Part shown: in pieces, positions 34,736 to 42,050 of the stretch
Layout of the letters: each line of letters starts with the position of its first letter
Position numbering within the stretch: the first letter of the stretch is position 1
Assembly (NCBI GenBank): GCA_947305775.1
Contig: CAMZEN010000020.1
Span: 1-44,682 of the forward strand
Reading direction: 5' to 3'
Source of the DNA: an uncultured Verrucomicrobiota bacterium
Lineage (GTDB): Bacteria; Verrucomicrobiota; Kiritimatiellia; RFP12; UBA1067
DNA length: 44,682 nt
Program-made: the position numbers and the translations under genes
Notes under the pieces: generated by a model
Seen by the model: only the letters and a program-made list of their open reading frames with translations
Told to the model about the DNA's origin: nothing
The model's database searches: none

Positions 34736-35866
34736 TCACCTCAACACAGAACAACTACGAACAGTATACTTCTCGAGATTATCCCAATTAATTTCAAAGC
34801 CTAACCCCGGCCTATTTCTAAGCTTTGTAACTCCATCTTCGGTCCAATATTTAAAGTCCGTGATATCGCCATCAAGTCGCATCGTTGAAAAGAACGAATG
34901 TCCTGTCTCGGCCAACAAATTTGAAACTGTACATGCAACATGCAAACTTGCAGATTGCGTTATTCCTTCTTCATGCATAGAATTAAAAAACACATCTACC
35001 CCAGCATCTGCAGCAAAATCGCAGATGCGTTTCATTGGCGCGATACCACCATTTTTAGACACCTTCACACTGAAATAATCACATGCAGCAAAGCGAACCA
35101 ATTGTTCCGCATCTTGGATTGTTGTGACGCTTTCATCGGCAGAAATAGGCATAGAGACGCTTTGTCTGATCTTTGCTAGGCCATTAATGTCTGTATACTT
35201 TACTGGTTGTTCCAAGAAAAGCAAGTTGACTTTTTCGACAGCCCGTCCATAAAGAATCGCAGTTCTAACATCCCAACCCTGATTCGCATCGGCTATTAGA
35301 GGGAATGCATCACCTACAGCTTCTCGCGCCGCCAATGTTCTTTCGGCGTCTATTCTGTAATTATTGCCTACTTTGATCATGCATCCATAAAAACCTCTTG
35401 CTTTTACATCAGCAACAGCTTTTGCCGTCTCGTCCGCAGTTCCGCCGCCTACAGCCCAAAAACATTTAACGCTATCTCGCAGCTTACCCCCAATAAATTT
35501 ATAAACGGGAGCCCCATATGTTTTTCCCAGAATATCATAACACGCTACATCTATGCACGCCTTAGCGGTATGATTTCCTCGCAATGACGAATCCATAAGT
35601 GCATGTATTGCCATTATGTCCGTTGGGTCCATTCCTATTAGGCGAGGTCCGATAATCCCCTTCAATAAGCTTATAACCGTTTCTCCAGTATCACCGGTAA
35701 ATTCGGCCCAGGGATCGCACTCGCCCCAACCAGACACCCCATTATCCGTAACTATCTCGACTACAATATTGCAAGTTGTTGTTTGTACACCATATGCTTT
35801 GCTTAGCGCATAGGCATGCTTAAGAGGCACCTTGAGTTCTCGAATATTTACATCAACAATCTTCAT
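34736..35866 (-). CDS. Enolase-superfamily racemase/epimerase (MLE/dipeptide-epimerase type)
   Basis: This 376-residue protein has an N-terminal capping domain (KIVDVNIRELKVPLKHAY) and a TIM barrel with K165 (MIKVGNN), metal ligands D193 (IADANQGW), E219 (FLEQPV) and D244 (SADES), and K268 (FSVKVSKNGG) on the opposite face. Both catalytic lysines are present, which fits 1,1-proton transfer on an amino acid or dipeptide. The usual first lysine of the K-x-K motif is methionine. The ATG at 35864-35866 follows a near-perfect AGGAGGTGATC Shine-Dalgarno. The GTG used by a longer frame is part of that site. It lies between an ATP-grasp ligase and the opine dehydrogenase, which suggests it inverts a stereocentre in their product. 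Confidence 0.88.
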   Translation of the reverse strand: MKIVDVNIRELKVPLKHAYALSKAYGVQTTTCNIVVEIVTDNGVSGWGECDPWAEFTGDTGETVISLLKGIIGPRLIGMDPTDIMAIHALMDSSLRGNHTAKACIDVACYDILGKTYGAPVYKFIGGKLRDSVKCFWAVGGGTADETAKAVADVKARGFYGCMIKVGNNYRIDAERTLAAREAVGDAFPLIADANQGWDVRTAILYGRAVEKVNLLFLEQPVKYTDINGLAKIRQSVSMPISADESVTTIQDAEQLVRFAACDYFSVKVSKNGGIAPMKRICDFAADAGVDVFFNSMHEEGITQSASLHVACTVSNLLAETGHSFFSTMRLDGDITDFKYWTEDGVTKLRNRPGLGFEINWDNLEKYTVRSCSVLR

Positions 35867-35871
35867 TTTGA

Positions 35872-37170
35872 TCACCTCCTAGCGTAACCTACCAACTTAT
35901 CGACATCGTAAACTGGCGATAATAACGATTTACCAAACTCGTCTTCAAAGTCAATAAGTCCATAAATATATTTTATCCTTTCACAAAGAAGCTCAAAATT
36001 CTCTGCGACCAAATGAACCGAAAGGAATCTAACGTCTGTCAGTCTGTCCTTTTGCAAATCATAGTTATCTCCTTCGTAATAATATTGCATAAGGTTCACT
36101 ACATACGGTAAGCTTTCAACGATGTCCACACCTTTGACATTTTCTATATGCCCACATGGACCATTAGAAAGAAAATATATTATCGCAGCATAACCATCAA
36201 ACCCTCTTTTAATAACCGTATGGTCCTTGCCAATTGACATTTTTCCTGTCGTGGAATAACTAAAGAGCATGTCCATTGGGTTAATCCCATAGAAAAACTC
36301 GTCAATATAAGGCCAGGTTCCACCAAGACGGCACCCCGCCTCATAAAATGTTATCTTTTCATCATTCGCATATCCCTGAAAAAAGAACACTCCATTCTTA
36401 TAGCCAGATGCATCAAAAAACTCCTCTACTTTTTCATTGACACCTTTCAAATACCGATCAATATTTTTAGATGGCAAAATCATCAAATTTGGGCTATTGA
36501 CTGCCGCTGGTCTATTTTCATCTGCATAGCAATCCGCCATAGACAGCAAAAACGCCTTGCCATCCACTAGTATGTAGTCCAATATAAATGCCACTCCATT
36601 TAGGCATTCTTCAACAGAAACACGCCCTGTTTTTGAAAATGTGCGCGCCGCACTATATTTGGCATAAAACTCATTAGGTGAATAGCACGCTGACGCACCC
36701 CTAGAACCACTAGCGTCCATCGGCTTTATAAAGACAGGGTAGGCAAGTCGCTTTGCCGATGCGTCAATGTCTGATTCATCCACATTAAACGACTGTGGTA
36801 CTGGAACGTCATATCGGCTGCAAGCCTCTTTAAAGTATCCTTTGTCGGTAGCAACTTTTATCATATCCTCCGTCATATAGCACGGTAAAGAAAGCCTTTT
36901 CGCAACTTCACGGCAAACAGGTAATAATATATCGCAATATCCAGTCATTACCCCGTCTATTTTCTTTTCATGGCCAACAGCAACTAACGCTTCTACATTC
37001 ATCGCGTCTACCAGGATTGCCTCGTCAGCAACGGCTTTTGCCGGGCTATCCTCATTATAATCAGCCACAATTACATAAATCCCTAATTCACGAGCTCGCA
37101 TAACAACCCACCGTGCTCGTGAAATGCCACCAAGGTATAAAAGCTTTTTCCCTTTAAGAATTTGTTCCAT
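35872..37170 (-). CDS. ATP-grasp ligase 1
   Basis: This 432-residue ATP-grasp protein has an N-terminal pre-ATP-grasp domain (LLYLGGISRARWVVMRARELG), the glycine-rich loop in YPVFIKPMDASGSRGAS, SVEECL, and TFYEAGCRLGGTWP with the metal-binding acidic residue. It would couple a carboxylate to an amine using ATP. AAAGGAG lies seven bases before the ATG at 37168-37170. It overlaps the aminotransferase-like gene upstream by 17 bases. It is clearly related in plan to the second ATP-grasp gene (38118-39299) but diverged, so the two probably perform different ligations. Confidence 0.88.
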   Translation of the reverse strand: MEQILKGKKLLYLGGISRARWVVMRARELGIYVIVADYNEDSPAKAVADEAILVDAMNVEALVAVGHEKKIDGVMTGYCDILLPVCREVAKRLSLPCYMTEDMIKVATDKGYFKEACSRYDVPVPQSFNVDESDIDASAKRLAYPVFIKPMDASGSRGASACYSPNEFYAKYSAARTFSKTGRVSVEECLNGVAFILDYILVDGKAFLLSMADCYADENRPAAVNSPNLMILPSKNIDRYLKGVNEKVEEFFDASGYKNGVFFFQGYANDEKITFYEAGCRLGGTWPYIDEFFYGINPMDMLFSYSTTGKMSIGKDHTVIKRGFDGYAAIIYFLSNGPCGHIENVKGVDIVESLPYVVNLMQYYYEGDNYDLQKDRLTDVRFLSVHLVAENFELLCERIKYIYGLIDFEDEFGKSLLSPVYDVDKLVGYARR

Positions 37171-38125
37171 ATAAGTCTCCTTTCTTTTCTACGAATGACA
37201 AAATGTATTTCATGTCTTCAACATCATACCGTTGATCACATGGCATACAAACTAAATCATTAACCAATCTTCCCGCAGCATACCCAGCGCCTTGAATCTT
37301 AGGCCAATAGGTTGGGCAGAAAATGTTCTTTTCAATCAATCGCTTTTTAAGTTGTTCCCCATTCTGCACTAGATATGGATATACAAGAGGTCCAACTGCG
37401 TCTTGCTCTAACTTCAATTCATTTGTTGACACCAACTCTGTTGCCAGTTTCTCAAAGTTTGTTGACCTACGGATTCGCGCAGAGTCAACATCAACTGACG
37501 AAATCAACAACCTTGTAAGGGTAGCCATCTGAGCGGCATCAAGATTCTCACGCGCATCATCAAGGCTGTGAAAAGCGGAATACCCCCCAGCCAAGTCACC
37601 ATCAGCACGCATAAGCAACGGCGCAAACTGGTCATGGGATATTGCGCGCGGGAGCCCTTCATCCGAAATCCCAGCTCCAAAAACAAATGCCCCATCTGGC
37701 ACTCCGAAGAACTTTCGCGCGGAATTAAACCCGTCGGCTACAGTCGGCTCATAATAAAAAGCCTGTGTGAGGTCCAAGATAAGATTCTTTTGCGACTGTT
37801 CCAGCATCCGACAATACGCATCCTTCACGCCAAAGTAATTGACATAAAGGAAAGCTTCATCGTGCTCCAACTGCGGAATTGTTGTCGGCTCCAAGTTAAG
37901 ATTAATCTCATATGTGGAATGTTCGACGCCAGCCCGTTCCAGATAGCGCGGCACAACCGGACAAATGTAATCAGGGATCCAGACACGACGATATTTTTGA
38001 GTCTTAACGATTAGTGCCAATCCGCCGCGTCCAAAGTTCACGGGAACAGCGTTCGGATACGGCAACTTGCCGTGTGGGAGCTCAAGTTCAAAATATCCGC
38101 CTATCGCCCTGTCTATCTCAGCCAT
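37154..38125 (-). CDS. DegT-fold (type I PLP) aminotransferase-like protein
   Basis: This 323-residue protein has the fold-type I pattern: LILDLTQAFYYEP with D118 (pyridine nitrogen contact) and SARKFFGVPDGAFVFG with K138 as the candidate PLP lysine. It is shorter and more diverged than the standard aminotransferase in the same locus. The start is the ATG at 38123-38125, overlapping the ATP-grasp stop (ATGGCTGA). The longer frame is ATP-grasp sequence. It may aminate a precursor for the amino-acid-like group, though a lyase or epimerase activity on PLP is also possible. Confidence 0.75.
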   Translation of the reverse strand: MAEIDRAIGGYFELELPHGKLPYPNAVPVNFGRGGLALIVKTQKYRRVWIPDYICPVVPRYLERAGVEHSTYEINLNLEPTTIPQLEHDEAFLYVNYFGVKDAYCRMLEQSQKNLILDLTQAFYYEPTVADGFNSARKFFGVPDGAFVFGAGISDEGLPRAISHDQFAPLLMRADGDLAGGYSAFHSLDDARENLDAAQMATLTRLLISSVDVDSARIRRSTNFEKLATELVSTNELKLEQDAVGPLVYPYLVQNGEQLKKRLIEKNIFCPTYWPKIQGAGYAAGRLVNDLVCMPCDQRYDVEDMKYILSFVEKKGDLYGTNS

Positions 38126-39299
38126 CCACAACCACCCTATGCCATTCGCTTGATCTAGCAAGGACCTCTTCCGCCTGTTTGTGCGAATCAAACTTCAAAA
38201 CGATAGTTCCAATTGTCTGATTCGCCCCCGTAAAGGCAGATACTCTGTCGTTTGGCTTGACCCAAAGATCATTTTGGACAAGGTGCTGCGCCGCAAAATC
38301 TTTGTCAATTTCCAAAGCACTAAACGCTCCTGTCTTATTTGAGTGTACTATGAACTCCGCCCAAGAGCCATTATATGACGGATTGCTCATAGGCATCATT
38401 GGCAACGAAAGTGCACCGCGCACAGAATTCTCAATCAAGTCCTGCCCTGTCGCCAGCTTAAGCACCTCAGAAAGCCTGTTGCCGCCTCCCCTCGGCGAAA
38501 GTTCCATTATGTAAGGCTTGCCGTCGGTTGCGACACGTGTCTCAATATTGTATATCGATGTACCGAGATTCAGCAACTTTATGAGACGCTGAATTTCACG
38601 GCGTAACTCTTCCTGGGCGGCAATTGGCATATCGCTCGGCCAGGAATAGGCTGCAGGCGTATAAGGATTGGGTGCGGTAGCATCGAAATGCTGGCAGTTG
38701 AAGGAGCAGAATACAAGCTCGTTGTCTATCGAGAATGAATCTGTGTCGGACGAAGAATAGGCGTTTGTGAGGAACTGCTCTATTATGATGCGCCCGCTAT
38801 GGGATTCGGAACGTGCATACTCGATTGCAGCGGCCAACTCAGAGGGCGCGTTGACACGTGAGCATCCCTTGGAGCCAGCAGAGTCAACAGGCTTTACGAT
38901 TACTGGGTATTCTATCTCATCAGTCGGCTGGTACCGCTTAGGACAGTTGAAACCATTGGCCTCAAGGAAGTCGCGAAACTTGTCCTTATTCTGAAGTATC
39001 TCTACCGAAGCAAGCGGCGGAGATGGCAAGCCCATTTTATCCGCCACATACGCAGCCGTCACGACACCAGGGTCTACACCAAACGAAAGAATTCCATCAA
39101 TTTGCTTCTCCTGCGCAACCTTTAATACTGCCTCACGGTCGATAATGCTGACATTGACGTATTCATCAGAATACTTATGGGCAATGTTGTCCGGCAAGTA
39201 ATCCGCCGTTATTACATAAACGCCAAGCTTGTGGGCCGCCTCAATTACTGGTAGTAGGTAGCGAATCCCGCCTAGCAACATCAACTTCTTTTGCTTCAT
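38118..39299 (-). CDS. ATP-grasp ligase 2
   Basis: This 393-residue protein has the full ATP-grasp set: LMLLGGIRYLLPVIEAAHKLG, VKPVDSAGSKGCSRV, IIIEQFL, and YIMELSPRGGGNRLSE, with the glutamate and asparagine that bind magnesium. It is overlapped on both sides (ATGA with the aminotransferase, eight bases with the DegT-like gene). Members of this group join amino acids to carboxylates, for example in dipeptide synthesis. It may activate the same scaffold that the neighbouring aminotransferases supply. Confidence 0.9.
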   Translation of the reverse strand: MKQKKLMLLGGIRYLLPVIEAAHKLGVYVITADYLPDNIAHKYSDEYVNVSIIDREAVLKVAQEKQIDGILSFGVDPGVVTAAYVADKMGLPSPPLASVEILQNKDKFRDFLEANGFNCPKRYQPTDEIEYPVIVKPVDSAGSKGCSRVNAPSELAAAIEYARSESHSGRIIIEQFLTNAYSSSDTDSFSIDNELVFCSFNCQHFDATAPNPYTPAAYSWPSDMPIAAQEELRREIQRLIKLLNLGTSIYNIETRVATDGKPYIMELSPRGGGNRLSEVLKLATGQDLIENSVRGALSLPMMPMSNPSYNGSWAEFIVHSNKTGAFSALEIDKDFAAQHLVQNDLWVKPNDRVSAFTGANQTIGTIVLKFDSHKQAEEVLARSSEWHRVVVDG

Positions 39300-40387
39300 C
39301 CGACAATCTCCTTCACATTCTCGGCGATCGTCTTCGCATCTTCAGGCGCGAGACCGAAATATGTTGGAAGCGTAAGCACACGGGAAGCCAGATTTTCGGC
39401 AATTGGACAAGCACCCTTCCCATATACATAAGGCGCAAACTCAGTCAAAAGCGGATAGAAGTAGCGGCGCGTAAACACATTGCACTTTTCTTTAAGCTCG
39501 GCATACACCCGCTCGCGGGTTTCAAAGTCCTTGAACAGCACTGGCACATACGCCTTGTTCTGCGAATACTGGACAAGTTTCACCTCATCACAATCAACAA
39601 ATACTTCTTCATACGCCTTGTATATCTTCTGTCGATAGTCAAGCAAGTCGTCGATCTTCTTCAAGCACTCCAATCCCATCAACGCCTGAAGCTCGTTCAT
39701 CTTGGCGTTTGAACCAACATCCACGCACTCAGTTTCGCTATGAATGGCGAAATTACGAAGCTCGTGCAGCTTGTGCTGGACGGCGGCATCCTTGAATATG
39801 AGTAAACCGCCTTCGCAAGAATGGAAGAGTTTCGTCGGGTGGAACGAGTACATGCTCATATCGCCACATCCGACCAAAGACTTAATGCCGAAAGCATGCG
39901 CGGCATCATAGATTATCTTAACGCCATACTTCTCGCCAAGCCTCGCGAAGCCGTCCACGTCACATGCATTGCCATAGACATGCACCGGTACGATGGCCTT
40001 TGTGCGCGGTGTGATGAGTTTTTCAACCTTAGCTGGATCAAGGCAAAGCGTCTCAGGGTCAATATCGACAAATATTGGGTTTGCACCGATTCGCTTCAGT
40101 GCATGACTGGTAGCTACAAACGTGAATGGTGTTGTTATCACATCGCCGCCAGCGAGTCCCATAGCATAGTAGCCGAGTTCCAGGGCGAGGGTTCCGTTGT
40201 TGAAGAGCGCAAGGTTGGTTTCGGGCACGCCAAGATACTCCGACAGCGCCTTTTGGAATTTCTGCAGCATCGGCCCGTTGTTTGTTAGCCACTGGTTGGC
40301 CCATATCTCCTCGCATCCCCGCTTGAAATCCTCAATCGGCGGCAAATATGGTCTAGTGACCAAAATCGGTTTCTCAAATCGCTTCAT
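39296..40387 (-). CDS. DegT/DnrJ/EryC1/StrS sugar aminotransferase
   Basis: This 363-residue PLP enzyme of the nucleotide-sugar aminotransferase family has QWLTNNGPMLQKFQKALSEY, NNGTLALELG, PFTFVATSHAL, YDAAHAFG with D161, and YSFHPTKLFHSCEGG with K186 as the PLP lysine. It probably makes an amino-deoxyhexose attached to dTDP or UDP. The start is the ATG at 40385-40387 with AAGAG upstream. The frame extends 20 codons further without a better signal. It is 78 bases after the cupin gene. The position aminated (C3 or C4) cannot be told by eye. Confidence 0.92.
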   Translation of the reverse strand: MKRFEKPILVTRPYLPPIEDFKRGCEEIWANQWLTNNGPMLQKFQKALSEYLGVPETNLALFNNGTLALELGYYAMGLAGGDVITTPFTFVATSHALKRIGANPIFVDIDPETLCLDPAKVEKLITPRTKAIVPVHVYGNACDVDGFARLGEKYGVKIIYDAAHAFGIKSLVGCGDMSMYSFHPTKLFHSCEGGLLIFKDAAVQHKLHELRNFAIHSETECVDVGSNAKMNELQALMGLECLKKIDDLLDYRQKIYKAYEEVFVDCDEVKLVQYSQNKAYVPVLFKDFETRERVYAELKEKCNVFTRRYFYPLLTEFAPYVYGKGACPIAENLASRVLTLPTYFGLAPEDAKTIAENVKEIVG

Positions 40388-40465
40388 AATATGCTCTTGA
40401 TTTTCAAACTCCACCTTTATGCGGCAATTATATTTAAGAAAACTCAACGAATAAAAGGCGTTTTA

Positions 40466-40846
40466 TCATGCGCCCCTTCCATAATCATCGTCATATCGAA
40501 CTATGTCACTCTCTGAAATGTAATCGCCTACTTGGACTTCGGCAATTACGAGATCATCCATGTCAGATACATTCTCAATTCTATGCCGCGCACCTTTGGG
40601 AACCATTACGAATGAATCGTTAGTGACTTCTACCACCTTGTCGTCAACAGTGCAGATCCCTCGTCCGGAAACAATTGTCCACAACTCATGCCTGTGCTCA
40701 TGCGACTGGAGAGACAACCTCTGCATGGGCTTTACTACAAAGACTTTTGTCTTAAATCCATTCATCGCGAATGTGCTGGCGTAGCAGCCCCATGGACGCT
40801 CGGTGCATTCGGAAAGGAAGCCGTTTTGTAAACTGGTTATGGTCAT
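40466..40846 (-). CDS. Stand-alone mannose-6-phosphate isomerase-type cupin
   Basis: This 126-residue protein matches the C-terminal cupin domain of AlgA/ManC-type bifunctional enzymes: RPWGCY near residue 17, RLSLQSHEHRHELWTIVSG with H49, H51 and E54 as metal ligands, H88 in GARHRI, and a YISESDIVRYDDDYGR ending. It would interconvert fructose-6-phosphate and mannose-6-phosphate, supplying GDP-mannose or GDP-fucose. The guanylyltransferase half is absent. It is the first gene of the glycan operon, and the ATG overlaps the end of a frame running through the repeat array upstream (AATGACC). Confidence 0.9.
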   Translation of the reverse strand: MTITSLQNGFLSECTERPWGCYASTFAMNGFKTKVFVVKPMQRLSLQSHEHRHELWTIVSGRGICTVDDKVVEVTNDSFVMVPKGARHRIENVSDMDDLVIAEVQVGDYISESDIVRYDDDYGRGA

Positions 40847-40860
40847 TCTTTCTTAATAAG

Positions 40861-41070
40861 TTGTAGTGCGTAGTTGTAGTTGTAGAGAGGTGGGATATAA
40901 GTTGGAGTTAAGAGTTGGAGTTGGAGGGAGGAAGAGGTTAGTTGTAGTGCGTAGTTGTAGTTGTAGGATAGTTGTAGTGCATAGTCGTAGTTGTAGGAAG
41001 AGAGTTGTAGTGCGTAGTCGTAGTTGTAGGAAGAGAGTTGTAGTGCGTAGTCGTAGTTGTAGATAGGTGG
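40861..41070. repeat. Short-repeat array A, downstream of the four-helix-bundle gene
   Basis: This is about 210 bp of GTAGTTGTAG/TAGTCGTAG units, with a central block of GAGTTGGAG units. On the minus strand most units are 30 or 33 bp and read YNYDYALQL. The array ends about 15 bp before the ATG of the first glycan gene. Its left half has less regular units than its right half. It shares a head sequence with array B. It is not a CRISPR, because the units vary and no spacers exist. Confidence 0.9.
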
Positions 41071-41095
41071 TTTAAATTCCATTCTAGGACTACGA

Positions 41096-41473
41096 CTATT
41101 CACTTGCGCTACTTGAGCGGATGCTGTCATACTTCTTCATTAGTGAAGTCAGCATTCGACCTACTTCTTGAGCCAAATCATTGCATGAATCATACTCATC
41201 AAGATAACCAAGGTCTTGTGCGATCTGCAACTGGGTAAGCGTTTCGTAAAGACTGCCACGTGCGATTGACAGGAAATGGGCGTAATCCTTGTTTGACGCG
41301 CGCCCGCTTCCTTCGGCAATATTGGACGGTATCGAGACTACTGCACGGCGCAACTGATCTGTCAGCGCATACCTTTCATCCGCAGGAAACTTCTTTGAAG
41401 CCTGATACACCATGCGCACCAGTTCCATGGCCTTTTGCCAGACTATCAGGTTTTTAAAGGGTGCTAATTCCAT
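41096..41473 (-). CDS. Four-helix-bundle protein (S23/bAvd-like)
   Basis: This 125-residue protein of the S23 ribosomal-intervening-sequence/four-helix-bundle family has the typical start LAPFKNLIVWQKAMELV, AVVSIPSNIAEGSGR near residue 50, and FLSIARGSLYETLTQLQIA. Homologues occur as inserts in 23S rRNA genes and as the Avd protein of diversity-generating retroelements, but no reverse transcriptase or rRNA is in this window. The ATG (41471-41473) lies four bases after the stop of a frame through array B, and the stop is followed by array A. Its first codons ATGGAATTAGCACCC resemble the head of each array. The function as a stand-alone gene is unknown. Confidence 0.92.
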   Translation of the reverse strand: MELAPFKNLIVWQKAMELVRMVYQASKKFPADERYALTDQLRRAVVSIPSNIAEGSGRASNKDYAHFLSIARGSLYETLTQLQIAQDLGYLDEYDSCNDLAQEVGRMLTSLMKKYDSIRSSSASE

Positions 41474-41482
41474 TAGATTAGC

Positions 41483-41650
41483 GGTAGTATGTAGTCGTAG
41501 TTGTAGGAAGGAGCCGTAGATTTAGTTGTAGTGTGTAGTCGTAGTTGTAGATTAGTTGTAGGGCGTAGTTGTAGGAAGAGAGTTGTAGTATGTAGTCGTA
41601 GTTGTAGATATAGAGTTGTAGTGTGTAGTCGTAGTTGTAGAGCGGAGGGA
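41483..41650. repeat. Short-repeat array B, upstream of the four-helix-bundle gene
   Basis: This is about 170 bp of GTAGTCGTAGTTGTAG-type units, closely related to array A. It reads YNYDYTLQL on the minus strand. Its head (41651-41667, minus strand AGTCCTAGAATGGAATT) is the same as that of array A (41074-41090). Arrays A and B therefore form direct repeats around the four-helix-bundle gene. Confidence 0.9.
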
Positions 41651-41748
41651 TCAATTCCATTCTAGGACTTCAACTAAAAACTACAACTTCACCGCGTAGA
41701 AAAGGTTTCGTTAGGCGCTCAGGATTTCGGGGACGGGCACGCGAATGA

Positions 41749-41864
41749 TACCCCTAGGGGTGGGAGGGTGCTACCCCTAGGCATGAGGGTGGCTTACCCC
41801 TAGGCATGAGAAGGTCTTACCCCTAGGGGTAGCGGGGCGGCTACCCCCGGGGGTGGGGGTTGCC
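41749..41864. repeat. Five 23-24 bp tandem repeats with CCCCTAGGGG cores
   Basis: Each unit begins TACCCCTAGG (TACCCCCGGG in the last). Units start at 41749, 41772, 41795, 41818 and 41842. Units 1, 4 and 5 have palindromic cores, and units 2 and 3 have TAGGCATGAG instead. They lie in the 390-bp gene-free stretch between array B and the DUF3987 gene. The role is unknown. Confidence 0.88.
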
Positions 41865-41971
41865 CGCTCTAGTGTTGCGGTTTTCAATTCGAGGCTTGTT
41901 TTTGACATTTGGGGCAAAGTAGCAAAATGCATCATTTGACCTTGCAGAACTTTGAGATATCGCCGTTTGAG

Positions 41972-42035
41972 GTGTCAACGAAGTGTCAATGAAGTGTCAA
42001 CTGGAATTGACGGCGCGTTGACAGATAGTTGACAC
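41972..42035. promoter_or_regulatory. Six-site dyad with exact 11-bp spacing
   Basis: GTCAA occurs at 41974, 41985 and 41996, and its reverse complement TTGAC at 42007, 42018 and 42029. All are exactly 11 bp apart and symmetric about 42003.5. The outer arms are GTGTCAAC and GTTGACAC. It lies 15 bp from the DUF3987 stop. It could be an operator, iteron or origin site, or an RNA hairpin ending that gene. Confidence 0.8.
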
Positions 42036-42050
42036 GATTTCGCACGATAA

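Noticed and set aside
40843..41130. The frame through array A (YNYDYALQL repeats) as a real repeat protein
   Set aside because: The units are low in complexity and stop-free on both strands, and array C is open in three frames. The coupling at each end is notable and is reported as a finding, but I do not call a gene.
41096..41473. Diversity-generating retroelement around the Avd-like gene
   Set aside because: There is no reverse transcriptase, no template/variable repeat pair with adenine-specific changes, and no C-type-lectin target gene.
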